NCBI GenBank assembly: GCA_039973685.1
Contig: JBDWKL010000034.1
Coordinates: 1-50,385 of the forward strand
DNA length: 50,385 nt
Direction: 5' to 3'
Source: Hyphomicrobiales bacterium
GTDB taxonomy: Bacteria > Pseudomonadota > Alphaproteobacteria > Rhizobiales > JACESI01
Numbering within the stretch: the first letter of the stretch is position 1; every line of letters starts with the position of its first letter. Below are positions 18,431 to 29,132 of the stretch, piece after piece. The notes under the pieces were generated by a model that worked only from the letters and a program-made list of their open reading frames with translations, was not told the origin of the DNA and did not search any database. The position numbers and the translations under genes are program-made.

Positions 18431-18703
18431 TTAGTTTATTCGGAAATCCGGAATGAACGGAATGTCCTCGATGCCAACACCTAACCCAACCACAACCCAA
18501 ATGATCAAGCCGAGAATGAGCGCTGAGACAAATGTTGTGATGATCATCTTCTTGACGATCATAGGTTTTGCTGGCGCACTATCAACCGTACCAAGAGTGA
18601 CATCGCTCTCTTCGCCCTGCGTTTTTACGCCGAAAGGCAAAATGCAGAACAATGTCAGCCACCAAAGGATGAAGTAAAACGCGAAGATTGTTATCGGTTC
18701 CAT
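18431..18703 (-). CDS. DUF1467 family small membrane protein
   Basis: This is a 90-residue protein with two predicted membrane helices: about 5-25 (ITIFAFYFILWWLTLFCILP) and about 55-78 (TTFVSALILGLIIWVVVGLG). Between them is a short polar loop containing PFGVKTQGEE. The FxxWWLTLFxxLPFGVxxQ pattern is that of DUF1467, an uncharacterised family found in alphaproteobacteria. It is 11 bases downstream of mce and is the last gene of the nuo-birA-rnj-mce run. No function is known to me, and the conserved placement beside mce and proS gives no mechanism. Confidence 0.85.
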   Translation of the reverse strand: MEPITIFAFYFILWWLTLFCILPFGVKTQGEESDVTLGTVDSAPAKPMIVKKMIITTFVSALILGLIIWVVVGLGVGIEDIPFIPDFRIN

Positions 18704-18714
18704 GAGTTGATGCC

Positions 18715-19119
18715 TTACACTTGTTCTAGTTCGATAAGAGTGCCTTGGAAATCTTTGGGATGCAGGAACAAGACAGGCTTATTATGAGCACCGATCTTTG
18801 GTTCGCCGTCACCCAATACACGCGCGCCTTCGCTGACCAATTTATCACGGGCAGCGATGATGTCTTCCACTTCATAACATAGATGATGAATACCACCTGC
18901 AGGATTTTTCTCTAAGAAACCAGCAATCGGAGATGCTTCGCCGAACGGATGTAAAAACTCGATCTTGGTATTTGGCAGTTCAACAAAAACAACCGACACA
19001 CCATGCTCGGGCAAATCTTGTTGTTCTGTGATCGTTGCACCGAGCGAGTTTTTATAACTTGCGCAGGCTGCTTCCATGTCTGGCACAGCAATTGCGACGT
19101 GATTTAATCGGCCAATCAT
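18715..19119 (-). CDS. mce: Methylmalonyl-CoA epimerase
   Basis: Mce interconverts (2S)- and (2R)-methylmalonyl-CoA, linking propionyl-CoA carboxylase to methylmalonyl-CoA mutase. The 134-residue protein is a vicinal-oxygen-chelate fold. It starts GRLNHVAIAVPDMEAAC with metal-ligand His7, has the mid-protein GGIHHLCYEVEDI with a second His, and ends GTLIELEQV with the ligand Glu. Length is typical (about 134). It begins 9 bases after the rnj stop, so it is cotranscribed with rnj. No mutase or carboxylase gene is in the window. Confidence 0.92.
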   Translation of the reverse strand: MIGRLNHVAIAVPDMEAACASYKNSLGATITEQQDLPEHGVSVVFVELPNTKIEFLHPFGEASPIAGFLEKNPAGGIHHLCYEVEDIIAARDKLVSEGARVLGDGEPKIGAHNKPVLFLHPKDFQGTLIELEQV

Positions 19120-19128
19120 TTTCAGCTC

Positions 19129-20805
19129 CTATGAGCGAAGCAATAAAACCGAACAGAACGGTTTTTTGCCCCAGATATAATTCACCTTGGCACGAACAGC
19201 CCGATAGACTGCATCGCGTACGAGGGCTTCATCGCGCCGCTTTTTGCGTGGCAAACCTTCAATGGTGTTTAGAACCACCTCGAATACGATGTCTTCCATC
19301 AACTCGTCATCGTCATCTTCGAGTGGCAGGCCGATACATTCAACAGCGGGATCATCAGGAATGTCACCTTTTTGGTCGATGACAATCGCAATATTCACAA
19401 CACCTGCAAACGACAATTTACGCCGCTTAATAACGCCAGCGCCCTCTTCATCTCTGATGAGTTTGCCATCACGCACCAAAATGCCCGCTGGTATTTCGTC
19501 GACCTTTTGCAATGCATTTGGTGCGACGTGGACGACATCACCATTATCGATGACCATCACGTCGCTGATGCCATTTTCTAAACCAAGTTGCGCTTGAGCT
19601 TTAAGGTGCATCGCTTCGCCGTGGACAGGCACAAGCGAACGTGGTTTTACCCAGTCGTACATTTGCAAAAGTTCGTTGATGCGCGGGTGGCCCGTGACAT
19701 GCACTTCTGCGTCTTTATCCGTCACCACATCAACGCCTGACGCGGCTAGTTGATTGATGATGTTGCCGACAAGCTTCTCATTACCAGGAATAGCGCGGGA
19801 GGAGAAAATCACCATATCGCCTTTTGAAAAAGCTATATCGCGGTGATCGTTGCGGGCAATGCGTGCCAAAGCTGCGCGGGGTTCGCCTTGTGTACCTGTA
19901 AGGATTACCAACACTTTTTCACGTGGCAGATAGCCATATTCATTCTCGCTGATAAACGGCGGTACGTCGTCGAGATAACCTAGCTCGCGCGAGACATCGA
20001 CAACGCGGCGCATGGAAGCACCCATCAACACCACTTGGCGATCACAGGCTGCAGCAGCTAGAGCAATTGCACGGATCCGCGCAACGTTAGATGAGAATGT
20101 TGTAACGGCCACACGGTTCTTAGCCGACTTGATGACAGATACTAAGTTCTTTTGAATATCGGCTTCGCTCGGGCTTACCCCTTCGCGCATGGCGTTGGTG
20201 GAATCACAAATCAGCGCATCAACGCCGCCTGTTTCGCCAATTTCTTTTAGTCGAGCTACGTCTGTCGCTTGACCAACACCAGGGTTCGGGTCGAGTTTCC
20301 AATCACCTGTATGAAGCACGCGGCCTGCGGGTGTTGTGATCAACAAAGAGCAAGGATCAGGGATGGAGTGTGAGACGGCGATAAATTCAATATTGAATGG
20401 ACCAAGGTCGATGCTCTCGCCTTGCTTCACATTGTTGGACGGTATCTTATCATATTCACCAAACCGTGCGGCCTTGGCGTTCAACAGTCCGCTGACAAAT
20501 TCAGAACAATAAAGCGGGCGTTCTATGGCAGGCCAAAGTTCTAACAGCGCACCATAGTGATCTTCATGGGCGTGGGTAATGAGAATACCAAGAATGTCTT
20601 TCTTGATGTCTTCAAGAAATTTGATGTCTGGAAAAATAACATCAACACCAGGCTGATGAGGACCGGGGAAAGAAATACCGAAATCGACGACAATCCAATC
20701 ACGCTTATCGCGATTACCATAGCCATAAAGCGCCAAGTTCATGCCAATTTCGCCGACCCCTCCGAGGGGCGCGAAGACGAGGTCTTTTTTATCGTTCTTC
20801 GTCAT
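19129..20805 (-). CDS. rnj: Ribonuclease J
   Basis: RNase J is a 5'-3' exonuclease and endonuclease of the metallo-beta-lactamase/beta-CASP class, used by alphaproteobacteria in rRNA maturation and mRNA decay. The 558-residue protein has the zinc motif THAHEDHYGAL (HxHxDH), the HTGDWKLDPNP motif, the CDSTNA segment, the beta-CASP TTFSSNVARI region and the C-terminal HVTGHP and PVHGEAMHL histidines. The start ATG at 20805 follows birA by 48 bases. Coordinates and motifs agree with the family. Confidence 0.95.
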   Translation of the reverse strand: MTKNDKKDLVFAPLGGVGEIGMNLALYGYGNRDKRDWIVVDFGISFPGPHQPGVDVIFPDIKFLEDIKKDILGILITHAHEDHYGALLELWPAIERPLYCSEFVSGLLNAKAARFGEYDKIPSNNVKQGESIDLGPFNIEFIAVSHSIPDPCSLLITTPAGRVLHTGDWKLDPNPGVGQATDVARLKEIGETGGVDALICDSTNAMREGVSPSEADIQKNLVSVIKSAKNRVAVTTFSSNVARIRAIALAAAACDRQVVLMGASMRRVVDVSRELGYLDDVPPFISENEYGYLPREKVLVILTGTQGEPRAALARIARNDHRDIAFSKGDMVIFSSRAIPGNEKLVGNIINQLAASGVDVVTDKDAEVHVTGHPRINELLQMYDWVKPRSLVPVHGEAMHLKAQAQLGLENGISDVMVIDNGDVVHVAPNALQKVDEIPAGILVRDGKLIRDEEGAGVIKRRKLSFAGVVNIAIVIDQKGDIPDDPAVECIGLPLEDDDDELMEDIVFEVVLNTIEGLPRKKRRDEALVRDAVYRAVRAKVNYIWGKKPFCSVLLLRS

Positions 20806-20853
20806 TTAAACCTGTCTTTCAAACAGCGGCGAACCGTTCGCCTGAACATTTAA

Positions 20854-21618
20854 CTAGAGTACCATAGAGGGAAAGAAAACATCGCCTGCAGAGAATTTTT
20901 GGCTGCGGCCACGACTTAGACCCAAAACGAGGTTTCCTTCATGATCTAAATCTTGGAAGATGCCTCTAATCTCGTCATTTTCAAGCCGCACAACAATCTC
21001 GTCACCAAGGCCCGTTGCTTTTTCTAACCAACGTTTGCGGATGAGTTCAAAGTTATTACCCTGATCCCACGTTTTCAAATTGAGCAGAAAATGATGTTTG
21101 AGCGCTTTGAATAATTCGTCTGGCAAGAGCTCGATGTTTTCATTGGCAAAACTGGTTGCAGGATACGGCGTATCGTCAGGAAAGTGAGTGCAATTGGTGC
21201 CCATGCCAATCACGATTTTGGTGTCGTCACCACCGCCCCTTGCCTCTAACAACAAGCCACAGACTTTGCTTTTGTTAAACAGCACATCATTGGGCCATTT
21301 TAACGCACACATGTTGCGGTCGTCATCAATGGACGATGAAATTGCATCGTGGAGTGAAATGGCGGCAACAAAAGACAATTGCGCACATTGTTCCATGGGA
21401 GCTGGATTGCGAAGGAATAAGCTTGCGTAGAGGTTTCCCTCTTCTGACACCCAAGGCCGACCACGACGCCCGCGCCCGGCTAGTTGGCGTTTGCCGGTCA
21501 CAAAAAGCTTGTTAGCACCCGTTTCCTCACCCAAACGAAATGCCTCATCATTGGTTGATGAGACATCTCCAAACGCAAAATGCGTTATGTCGTGTGACGG
21601 GTCATAAAACTCTTGCAC
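20854..21618 (-). CDS. birA: Biotin--[acetyl-CoA-carboxylase] ligase (no DNA-binding domain)
   Basis: The enzyme attaches biotin to carboxylase carrier domains via biotinyl-AMP. The 254-residue product begins directly with the ligase domain: SSTNDEAFRLGEE, the biotinyl-AMP loop GRGRRGRPWVSEEGNLYASL, KWPNDVLFNKSKVCGLLLE, and a short C-terminal SH3-like domain. It lacks the N-terminal winged helix of E. coli BirA, so it should not act as a biotin-operon repressor. The start codon is GTG at 21618, 15 bases after nuoN. Placement at the end of the nuo operon is the usual rhizobial arrangement. Confidence 0.94.
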   Translation of the reverse strand: MQEFYDPSHDITHFAFGDVSSTNDEAFRLGEETGANKLFVTGKRQLAGRGRRGRPWVSEEGNLYASLFLRNPAPMEQCAQLSFVAAISLHDAISSSIDDDRNMCALKWPNDVLFNKSKVCGLLLEARGGGDDTKIVIGMGTNCTHFPDDTPYPATSFANENIELLPDELFKALKHHFLLNLKTWDQGNNFELIRKRWLEKATGLGDEIVVRLENDEIRGIFQDLDHEGNLVLGLSRGRSQKFSAGDVFFPSMVL

Positions 21619-21633
21619 CTTGCGCGCCTAAGC

Positions 21634-23085
21634 TTAGCCAGCAAAGAAGGTCTTTGCCGCTACTGTTGCAATTTCTCCAACTGGACCAACGATCAGCATA
21701 AAGCCAATTACGAAGAGACCAGCAATCGTCATGATCACACCAAGCTCTGTTGGCGCTTTGACGAATTCGGTTTTCACCTCATCAAAATACATGATCTTCA
21801 CGATACGAAGATAATAGAACGCGCCGACCACACTGGATAGAACACCGATGATTGCGAGAGCATAAAGATCAGCCTCGATCGCAGCGACGAATACGAACCA
21901 TTTGCCGAAGAAACCTGCAAGTGGCGGAATGCCTGCGAGTGAGAACATGATCATTGCGAGGACAAAGGCCATCCAAGGATGAGTTTTTGAAGCACCAGCC
22001 AGTGCATCAATGTTCTCAACCATGCCGTCTTTCTCGCGCATTGACAAAATGCAGGCGAAAGCACCGAGCGTCATTACCATGTAAATCAGCATGTAAATGA
22101 TCACACCTTCAACACCCACTTGGCTACCAGCGGCAAGGCCAACAAGTGCGTAGCCCATGTGACCGATGGATGAATAAGCCATCAGACGTTTGATGTTGTT
22201 TTGGCCAATCGCTGCGAAGGCACCCAAAATCATTGAGGCGATCGAGATGAAGACAACAATTTGCTGCCAGTCTTTGGTGATTGGTTCAAACGCATCATAA
22301 ACAACCCGAACGAAGAGCGCCATTGCGGCAATCTTTGGGGCGGCTGCAAAGAAGGCTGTAACAGGTGTTGGAGAACCTTGATAAACATCTGGTGTCCACA
22401 TATGGAATGGGACTGCTGAAATTTTAAAGGCAAGACCTGCAAGCACGAAGACCAAGCCGATAACGATACCGACAGAGGATGAATCTGCTTGAAGCGCTTC
22501 TGCGATAGCACCGTAACCTGTATGACCCGTAAAGCCATAAATCAGCGACATGCCGTAAAGCAGGAAGCCTGAAGACAACGCGCCAAGCACGAAGTATTTC
22601 AAACCAGCTTCAGTTGAGCGTGTTGAATCTCTGTTGATTGATGCGATCACGTATAGTGAGAGAGACTGCAACTCAAGACCGAGATACAAAGCAATCAAAT
22701 CGTTTGATGAAATCATCATCATCATGCCGAGTGTGGCAAGCACGATCAGAATTGGATATTCAAACCGATCAAACTTCTCTCGGCGCACAAACCCAACAGA
22801 CATGGCGATAGCGGCAATGGAGCCTACTAGCGTCAAAATCTTCATCAGGTTTGAAAATGGATCGACGACAAACGCGCCGTCAAATATCTCAACAGTCTCA
22901 CCGCCGCCATTCATCACCAAAATTCCGGAGACAACGAGCAAAGCAATTGCCAAGCCTGTAACTGTGTTGGTTGATTTCTCGTTTGTGAAAACACCAATCA
23001 TCAACAACGCCATTGCACCAACAGCCATTACCACTTCTGGCATGGCAGGCATGATGTTGAGCGCTTCCAAATACTTATCTTGCAT
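21634..23085 (-). CDS. nuoN: NADH-quinone oxidoreductase subunit N
   Basis: NuoN is an antiporter-like proton-channel subunit of the complex I membrane arm. The 483-residue protein is almost entirely hydrophobic (about 14 helices). It has the conserved segments [63 protein letters not shown] (with the pumping-channel Lys) and [15 protein letters not shown]. It is 12 bases after nuoM and closes the nuo gene set. Confidence 0.97.
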   Translation of the reverse strand: MQDKYLEALNIMPAMPEVVMAVGAMALLMIGVFTNEKSTNTVTGLAIALLVVSGILVMNGGGETVEIFDGAFVVDPFSNLMKILTLVGSIAAIAMSVGFVRREKFDRFEYPILIVLATLGMMMMISSNDLIALYLGLELQSLSLYVIASINRDSTRSTEAGLKYFVLGALSSGFLLYGMSLIYGFTGHTGYGAIAEALQADSSSVGIVIGLVFVLAGLAFKISAVPFHMWTPDVYQGSPTPVTAFFAAAPKIAAMALFVRVVYDAFEPITKDWQQIVVFISIASMILGAFAAIGQNNIKRLMAYSSIGHMGYALVGLAAGSQVGVEGVIIYMLIYMVMTLGAFACILSMREKDGMVENIDALAGASKTHPWMAFVLAMIMFSLAGIPPLAGFFGKWFVFVAAIEADLYALAIIGVLSSVVGAFYYLRIVKIMYFDEVKTEFVKAPTELGVIMTIAGLFVIGFMLIVGPVGEIATVAAKTFFAG

Positions 23086-23097
23086 GGTCCCTGCCCT

Positions 23098-24621
23098 CTA
23101 CTTCACGCTTGCGGCAGCGGTTTGCTGCAACTGTTCGGCTGCAGCGAGTGCTGCTTCATAGCCTTGAATGAGATTGTCGACTGATGCGGCTGTCACATCG
23201 AATACTGGTGATGGATAGACACCGAAGAAAATTGTGAAGATCACCAATGGTGCGATGATCACTTTTTCACGCAGCGACATATCGAGAATTTGTTTCAAGC
23301 TCTCTTTTTCAAGTCCGCCGAAGACAACGCGGCGATAAAGCCACAGTGCATAAGCTGCGGACAAAATCACACCAGTTGTGGCAATCAACGCCACCCATGT
23401 GTTCGCTTTGAAGGCACCCATCAACGTCATGAATTCACCGACGAAGCCACTGGTTCCCGGCAAGCCCACATTGGCCATCGTGAACAATAAGAACACAACA
23501 GCATAAAAAGGCATGCGGTTTACAAGGCCGCCATAGGCTGAAATTTCCCGTGTGTGCATGCGGTCATAAACAACGCCGACACAAAGGAAGAGCGCGCCTG
23601 ATACAAGACCGTGTGACAACATCTGGAAGATGCCGCCCTGAATGCCCTGCTCGTTGGCTGCAAAAATGCCCATCGTCACATAACCCATATGGGCAACGGA
23701 TGAATAAGCAATCAGCTTCTTAATGTCGTGCTGCATAAGAGCGACCAGCGATGTGTAGACAATCGCAATGACTGAGAGCGTGAACACGAATGGAGCAAAG
23801 TCTGCAGAGGCGAGCGGGAACATTGGAAGTGAGAACCGCAGGAAGCCGTAGCCACCGAGCTTCAACAAGATACCCGCCAAGATAACAGAACCAGCAGTCG
23901 GCGCTTCAACGTGTGCATCTGGCAACCATGTATGAACCGGCCACATTGGCATCTTCACCGCGAAAGAAGCGAAGAAGGCAAGCCATAGCCAGGTTTGCAT
24001 TTCAGCTGGGAATTGGTGTGCGAGCAACACTTCAATGTTTGTCGAACCTGCATCCCAATACATCGCCATAATCGCAAGCAGCATAAGAACTGAACCGAGA
24101 AGCGTATAGAGGAAGAACTTGAACGATGCATAGATGCGGCGCTTACCACCCCATACACCGATGATGATAAACATCGGAATGAGGCCTGCTTCAAAGAAGA
24201 CATAGAAGAGCACGATATCAAGCGAAGAGAACACACCGATGACAAGTGTTTCAAGCACCAAGAAGGCGATCATATATTCTTTGACGCGCTTTTGAACGGA
24301 TACCCAACTGGCCAAGATACAAAGCGGCATCAAGAAGGTTGTTAGGATAATGAACAGCATTGAAATACCATCAACACCCATGCGGTAGGCAATACCACTG
24401 CCCGCAAACCATTCCAGCTCTTCCTTCATTTGGAAAGAGGCTGAAGCATTATCAAAGTTGATCCAAATACCGAGTGACAAGATAAATGTCACCAATGTTG
24501 TGATCAACGCAATATAGCGGATGTTTTGACGAGCGAGATGATCGTCGTTTCGGACAATCAATATCATCGCAACCCCGATTAGGGGCAGAAATGTCACCGT
24601 GGAGAGGATCGGAAATGACAT
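23098..24621 (-). CDS. nuoM: NADH-quinone oxidoreductase subunit M
   Basis: NuoM is the second antiporter-like subunit of the membrane arm. Its 507 residues include [18 protein letters not shown] with the channel glutamate, [36 protein letters not shown], and [15 protein letters not shown], all standard NuoM signatures. The C-terminal tail is Ala/Gln-rich (about the last 20 residues) and probably cytoplasmic. It is 25 bases downstream of nuoL. Confidence 0.97.
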   Translation of the reverse strand: MSFPILSTVTFLPLIGVAMILIVRNDDHLARQNIRYIALITTLVTFILSLGIWINFDNASASFQMKEELEWFAGSGIAYRMGVDGISMLFIILTTFLMPLCILASWVSVQKRVKEYMIAFLVLETLVIGVFSSLDIVLFYVFFEAGLIPMFIIIGVWGGKRRIYASFKFFLYTLLGSVLMLLAIMAMYWDAGSTNIEVLLAHQFPAEMQTWLWLAFFASFAVKMPMWPVHTWLPDAHVEAPTAGSVILAGILLKLGGYGFLRFSLPMFPLASADFAPFVFTLSVIAIVYTSLVALMQHDIKKLIAYSSVAHMGYVTMGIFAANEQGIQGGIFQMLSHGLVSGALFLCVGVVYDRMHTREISAYGGLVNRMPFYAVVFLLFTMANVGLPGTSGFVGEFMTLMGAFKANTWVALIATTGVILSAAYALWLYRRVVFGGLEKESLKQILDMSLREKVIIAPLVIFTIFFGVYPSPVFDVTAASVDNLIQGYEAALAAAEQLQQTAAASVK

Positions 24622-24646
24622 GGTTTGGTCTTCTTTCCCTTAATTC

Positions 24647-26623
24647 TTAAAACATCATCCAGGTGACGAGGGCCGCAAGGCCGATCATCATGGCGAACGC
24701 ATAGTGATAAATGAAACCGGACTGTAGCTTGACGACACGGTCGGTAATGTTGAGGACACGGGCTGAGATGCCATCTGGACCGAAGCCGTCGATCAACCAA
24801 CCGTCGCCCCGCTTCCAGAAGAATTTGCCGAGCCACATGGCAGGACGAATAAACACCACATTATAGAGTTCATCCATGTACCATTTGTTGAGCAGGAACT
24901 TGTAAAGCCCCGGATGCTCTTCAGCCAAAGTTTTCGGCAGATCTGGTTTGCGGATATAGAAAACGTAAGCAATCACGAAGCCCAAAATCATCACGATAGT
25001 TGCCGCCGCTTTCACAAGGAAAGGCACATGGTGGAATTCATGGATGATATTATTTGTTGGACCTGTAAAGAGCGCACCCTTCCAGAAATGATCATATCCG
25101 TGACCAATGAAGTGGCCGTAGAATGCAACACCTGCAAACAGAGCACCCACTGACAAGATGAACAATGGCACAGTCATGATTTTTGGTGATTCATGCACAT
25201 GGCTCATAACAGACGCAGACGCGCGTGGTTTGCCGTGGAATGTCATAAACACCAAGCGCCATGAGTAGAAGCTTGTAAACAAGGCGGCCAGAACAGTCAT
25301 AGCGAAAGCGAAGCTTGCCATTGAGTTTTGACCCACGAAGGCCGCTTCGATGATGGCATCTTTTGAGAAGAAGCCAGCTGTACCAACAAGCGTGCCTGGA
25401 ATGCCAACGCCTGTCAGGGCGATTGTACCGATGAACATGGTCCAATAGGTCACAGGCACCAAATTCTTAAGGCCACCCATTTTGCGCATATCTTGTTCGT
25501 CGGAGACCGCGTGGATCACTGAGCCTGCGCCTAAGAACAACAACGCTTTAAAGAAGGCGTGTGTGAAGAGGTGGAAGATGCCGATTGAATAAGCGCCAAG
25601 GCCCATTGCAACAAACATATAGCCAAGCTGCGAACAGGTTGAATAAGCAATCACGCGCTTGATGTCGTTTTGCACGAGACCAACACTTGCTGCAAAGATT
25701 GCAGTGAACGCACCAATAAAGGTGATGAAGGTCAACGCTGTTTGTGACAGTTCGAAAATCGGAGACATACGAGCAACAAGGAAGACACCAGCTGTCACCA
25801 TTGTTGCAGCGTGAATAAGCGCTGAAACTGGCGTTGGGCCTTCCATAGCGTCTGGCAACCAAGTGTGCAGCAGGAACTGCGCTGATTTACCCATAGCGCC
25901 CATAAAGAGCAAGAAGCAGGTTACTGTAATCGCGCTATCAAGAGCTAGGCTGTAACCGAGGAAGTTGAGCACTGGCTCAGCGGCTGCAACAGAACCATCT
26001 TCGCCAATCATGCCTTTAGCTGCTGAGAAGATTGTATCAAACTCAACGGAACCGAAGATGATGAAGGTTGCGAAAATACCAAGTGCGAAGCCGAAGTCAC
26101 CGACACGGTTGACGATGAACGCTTTCATTGCTGCCGCGTTTGCAGAAGGTTTGTGATACCAAAAACCAATCAGCAGATAAGACGCAAGGCCAACGCCCTC
26201 CCAACCAAAGAACATTTGGATGAGGTTGTCTGATGTTACAAGCATCAACATCGCAAAAGTGAAGAGCGACAGATAAGCAAAGAAACGCGGACGGTGTAGG
26301 TCGTGGTGCATATAGCCGATGGAGTAGATGTGCACGAGTGTGGAAACAGAGTTCACCACCACAAGCATGACCACGGTGAGCGTATCAATACGGAACGCCC
26401 AGTCGGCCACAAAATCACCAGACTGGATAAAGCGTAACACAGGCACCGTGAAGGCTTCTGCATCGCTGAAACCAACTTGAATGAAGGCAATCCATGACAG
26501 CACAGCTGCAACAATCATAAGGCCGCTTGTTACATATTCACTGGCTTTTGCACCGATGGCGCGGCCAAAGATGCCGGCAATCAGGAAGCCAATAAGAGGA
26601 AGAAAGACAATCGCTGTATACAT
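24647..26623 (-). CDS. nuoL: NADH-quinone oxidoreductase subunit L
   Basis: NuoL is the distal proton-pumping subunit with the long lateral helix along the membrane arm. The 658-residue protein shows FFGWEGVGLASYLLIGFWY, MGKSAQFLLHTWLPDAMEGPTPVSALIHAATMVTAGV, and KRVIAYSTCSQLGYMFVA. A C-terminal extension corresponds to the lateral helix HL and the final membrane helix. It begins 5 bases after nuoK, so translation is likely coupled. Confidence 0.97.
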   Translation of the reverse strand: MYTAIVFLPLIGFLIAGIFGRAIGAKASEYVTSGLMIVAAVLSWIAFIQVGFSDAEAFTVPVLRFIQSGDFVADWAFRIDTLTVVMLVVVNSVSTLVHIYSIGYMHHDLHRPRFFAYLSLFTFAMLMLVTSDNLIQMFFGWEGVGLASYLLIGFWYHKPSANAAAMKAFIVNRVGDFGFALGIFATFIIFGSVEFDTIFSAAKGMIGEDGSVAAAEPVLNFLGYSLALDSAITVTCFLLFMGAMGKSAQFLLHTWLPDAMEGPTPVSALIHAATMVTAGVFLVARMSPIFELSQTALTFITFIGAFTAIFAASVGLVQNDIKRVIAYSTCSQLGYMFVAMGLGAYSIGIFHLFTHAFFKALLFLGAGSVIHAVSDEQDMRKMGGLKNLVPVTYWTMFIGTIALTGVGIPGTLVGTAGFFSKDAIIEAAFVGQNSMASFAFAMTVLAALFTSFYSWRLVFMTFHGKPRASASVMSHVHESPKIMTVPLFILSVGALFAGVAFYGHFIGHGYDHFWKGALFTGPTNNIIHEFHHVPFLVKAAATIVMILGFVIAYVFYIRKPDLPKTLAEEHPGLYKFLLNKWYMDELYNVVFIRPAMWLGKFFWKRGDGWLIDGFGPDGISARVLNITDRVVKLQSGFIYHYAFAMMIGLAALVTWMMF

Positions 26624-26628
26624 AATCT

Positions 26629-26937
26629 CTAGCCTTTCATCGCATTGATGTCTTCAACCGCAATCGACCCTTTGTTGCGGAAGAAAGCGACGAGAATTGC
26701 AAGACCGATCGCAGCTTCTGCAGCTGCAACGGTTAGGATCAAGAGTGCGAAGATTTGACCAACAAGATCACCGCTGAACGATGAGAATGCGACCAGATTG
26801 ATGTTCACTGATAACAGGATCAATTCGACTGACATCAAAATGATGATGACGTTTTTACGGTTCACGAAAATACCAAACACACCAATGGTGAATAGGATCG
26901 CTGCTAGAACCAAATAATGAGATAGACCGATTTCCAT
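26629..26937 (-). CDS. nuoK: NADH-quinone oxidoreductase subunit K
   Basis: NuoK is a small three-helix subunit of the complex I membrane arm. A longer frame begins at 27015, but I chose the ATG at 26937 ([19 protein letters not shown]). This start gives the canonical length of 102 residues and the usual first residues, and it lies 4 bases after the nuoJ stop. The helix-2 [11 protein letters not shown] glutamate and the helix-3 [15 protein letters not shown] glutamate, both used in proton transfer, are present. Confidence 0.96.
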   Translation of the reverse strand: MEIGLSHYLVLAAILFTIGVFGIFVNRKNVIIILMSVELILLSVNINLVAFSSFSGDLVGQIFALLILTVAAAEAAIGLAILVAFFRNKGSIAVEDINAMKG

Positions 26938-26941
26938 CTGA

Positions 26942-27559
26942 TTAGATCCCCTTTCCTGTCTCAACCTTGACGACTTCAATCGCCGTCTCACGGGTGCGCG
27001 CATTTTGTGCGGCAATGTCTTGGCGCTTCACGCCTTCTTTGTGGCGCAGTGTCAAAACAATCGCACCAATCATCGCAACCAAAAGCACAAGGCCGGCTGC
27101 TTGGAAGAAATAGATGTAGCGAGTGTATAGCAACAAGCCGATAGCCTTGGTGTTGCCGATCTCAGTCACATCGGGAATTGGCGCTGTACCTGTTCCAATT
27201 GCAAAATTCGGATCGAATAAAGAGCCGCCTAGTACAACGACAAGTTCGACGGCCAATACAACCGCAACCAAACCGCCAAGCGGAACATATTGCAGGAAGC
27301 CTTGTTTCAACTCCACGAAGTCAACGTCGAGCATCATAACAACGAACAAGAACAATACCGCGACCGCGCCGACGTAAACAATCACCAACAACATGGCGAG
27401 GAATTCAGCGCCGACCAGAACGAAAAGGCCTGCCGCATTAAAGAAAGCGAGGATCAGAAACAACACTGAATGAACAGGGTTTCTGGATGAGATCACCAAG
27501 AATGCCGACAATACGAGGATTGTCGAAAACAGGTAGAAGAAGATTGAAGCCAGTCCCAT
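26942..27559 (-). CDS. nuoJ: NADH-quinone oxidoreductase subunit J
   Basis: NuoJ is a five-helix subunit near the quinone end of the membrane arm. The open frame extends to 27631 inside nuoI. The ATG at 27559 ([20 protein letters not shown]) is preferred because AAGGA lies 8 bases upstream and the N terminus then matches the family (205 aa). Conserved features are [28 protein letters not shown] (helix 3, the pi-bulge region) and the final [13 protein letters not shown]. It starts 10 bases after the nuoI stop. Confidence 0.95.
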   Translation of the reverse strand: MGLASIFFYLFSTILVLSAFLVISSRNPVHSVLFLILAFFNAAGLFVLVGAEFLAMLLVIVYVGAVAVLFLFVVMMLDVDFVELKQGFLQYVPLGGLVAVVLAVELVVVLGGSLFDPNFAIGTGTAPIPDVTEIGNTKAIGLLLYTRYIYFFQAAGLVLLVAMIGAIVLTLRHKEGVKRQDIAAQNARTRETAIEVVKVETGKGI

Positions 27560-27569
27560 TACGGTTTCC

Positions 27570-28061
27570 TTAGCGATATGGCGCGTCAAGCGCGATATTC
27601 TGTGCCAGCTCACGCTCCCAGCGCGCGCCATTGTCTAAAAGTTTGTCTTTATCGTAGTAGAGTTCTTCGCGGGTTTCCGTCGCGAACTCAAAGTTTGAAC
27701 CCTCAACAATCGCATCCACCGGACATGCTTCTTGGCAAAAACCGCAATAGATGCATTTCACCATGTCGATGTCATAACGCGTAGTGCGGCGGGTGCCGTC
27801 GTTGCGTCGTGGGCCTGCTTCGATGGTGATAGCTTGTGCCGGACAAATTGCTTCACACAATTTACAGGCAATGCAACGTTCTTCGCCGTTTGGATAACGA
27901 CGCAATGCATGCTCACCACGAAAACGCGGGCTGATTGCCCCTTTTTCATAAGGGTAGTTGATGGTTACTTTAGGTCTGAAGAAATAGCGCATCGTCAACA
28001 CGATGGCGCTGAAAAATTCCTTCAAGAAAAGTGCCTTACCGGCTTGAACAAGTGAATTCAT
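27570..28061 (-). CDS. nuoI: NADH-quinone oxidoreductase subunit I
   Basis: NuoI carries two [4Fe-4S] clusters (N6a, N6b) in the hydrophilic arm and passes electrons to NuoB. The 163-residue protein has the two CxxCxxCxxxCP motifs at Cys63/66/69/73 ([12 protein letters not shown]) and Cys103/106/109/113 ([12 protein letters not shown]). An amphipathic N-terminal helix anchors it to the membrane. Length is exactly that of rhizobial NuoI. It follows nuoH by 18 bases. Confidence 0.97.
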   Translation of the reverse strand: MNSLVQAGKALFLKEFFSAIVLTMRYFFRPKVTINYPYEKGAISPRFRGEHALRRYPNGEERCIACKLCEAICPAQAITIEAGPRRNDGTRRTTRYDIDMVKCIYCGFCQEACPVDAIVEGSNFEFATETREELYYDKDKLLDNGARWERELAQNIALDAPYR

Positions 28062-28079
28062 AAGTCTGCATCCCCGTCT

Positions 28080-29123
28080 TTACGGGCCCCATCCTGTCAG
28101 TAAGAGAATAAAGGCCACAAAGAAGACCATGAAGAGTGAAATTGGGAGGAACACTTTCCAACCAAGGCGCATCAATTGGTCGTAGCGATAACGTGGAACG
28201 AACGCTTTAACCAATGATACCATAAAGAACACCAAGCCGACTTTGAGTACGAACCAAACGACACCTGGAACCCAAGTGAATGGTGCGAAGTCAAACGGCG
28301 GCAACCAACCACCCAAGAAGAGCACGGTTGTCATAGCGCACATGAACAAGATCGCGGCATATTCGCCGAGCATGAACATCACGTAAGGAGTAGATGAATA
28401 CTCAACCATGAAACCTGCTACCAATTCAGATTCAGCTTCTGGCAAATCGAATGGCGGACGGTTTGTTTCTGCCAACAGTGACACAAAGAAGATGATGAAG
28501 AGTGGGAACAGTGCGAACCAGTGCCAATCAAGGAAAGACGCTGGAAGGCCAATCATTGTGCCCGGTCCTTCTTGTTGCGCTAGAACAATTTCGCTCATGT
28601 TGAGTGACCCAACGCATAGCAGCACGGCAACGATAACAAAGCCGATAGAGACTTCGTAAGAGATCATTTGAGCAGCTGAACGAAGTGCACCAAGGAATGG
28701 GTATTTAGAGTTTGAAGCCCAACCGCCCATAATCACGCCGTAAACTTCGAGCGATGTAATGGCGAAAATGAAGAGGATGCCGACATTAATGTCTGAAATC
28801 ACCCAGCCCGCATTAACAGGCATAACAACCCAAGCGGCCAAACCGAGCGTCACTGTGACGAGTGGTGCAAGCAAGAAAACCGCTTTGTTGGAACCTGAAG
28901 GAACAATAGGCTCTTTCAAGATAAATTTCAGCGCATCAGCAAAAGCTTGCAACAAACCCCATGGGCCAACAACGTTTGGACCACGGCGCATTTGCACGGC
29001 TGCCCAGATTTTACGGTCGGCATAAGTTGAATAAGTCACACCGATGAGAACAATTGCTAGTAGCAAAAAGCTCTGACCGACAATGATCGCACCGGGGATG
29101 ATATAGGTATCAATAAATTCCAT
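28080..29123 (-). CDS. nuoH: NADH-quinone oxidoreductase subunit H
   Basis: NuoH forms the membrane part of the quinone chamber and the first proton half-channel. The 347-residue, eight-helix protein contains [21 protein letters not shown] (quinone-chamber loop), [39 protein letters not shown] with its cluster of glutamates, and the C-terminal [17 protein letters not shown]. It starts 9 bases after nuoG. Confidence 0.97.
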   Translation of the reverse strand: MEFIDTYIIPGAIIVGQSFLLLAIVLIGVTYSTYADRKIWAAVQMRRGPNVVGPWGLLQAFADALKFILKEPIVPSGSNKAVFLLAPLVTVTLGLAAWVVMPVNAGWVISDINVGILFIFAITSLEVYGVIMGGWASNSKYPFLGALRSAAQMISYEVSIGFVIVAVLLCVGSLNMSEIVLAQQEGPGTMIGLPASFLDWHWFALFPLFIIFFVSLLAETNRPPFDLPEAESELVAGFMVEYSSTPYVMFMLGEYAAILFMCAMTTVLFLGGWLPPFDFAPFTWVPGVVWFVLKVGLVFFMVSLVKAFVPRYRYDQLMRLGWKVFLPISLFMVFFVAFILLLTGWGP

Positions 29124-29132
29124 TGTCCTGCC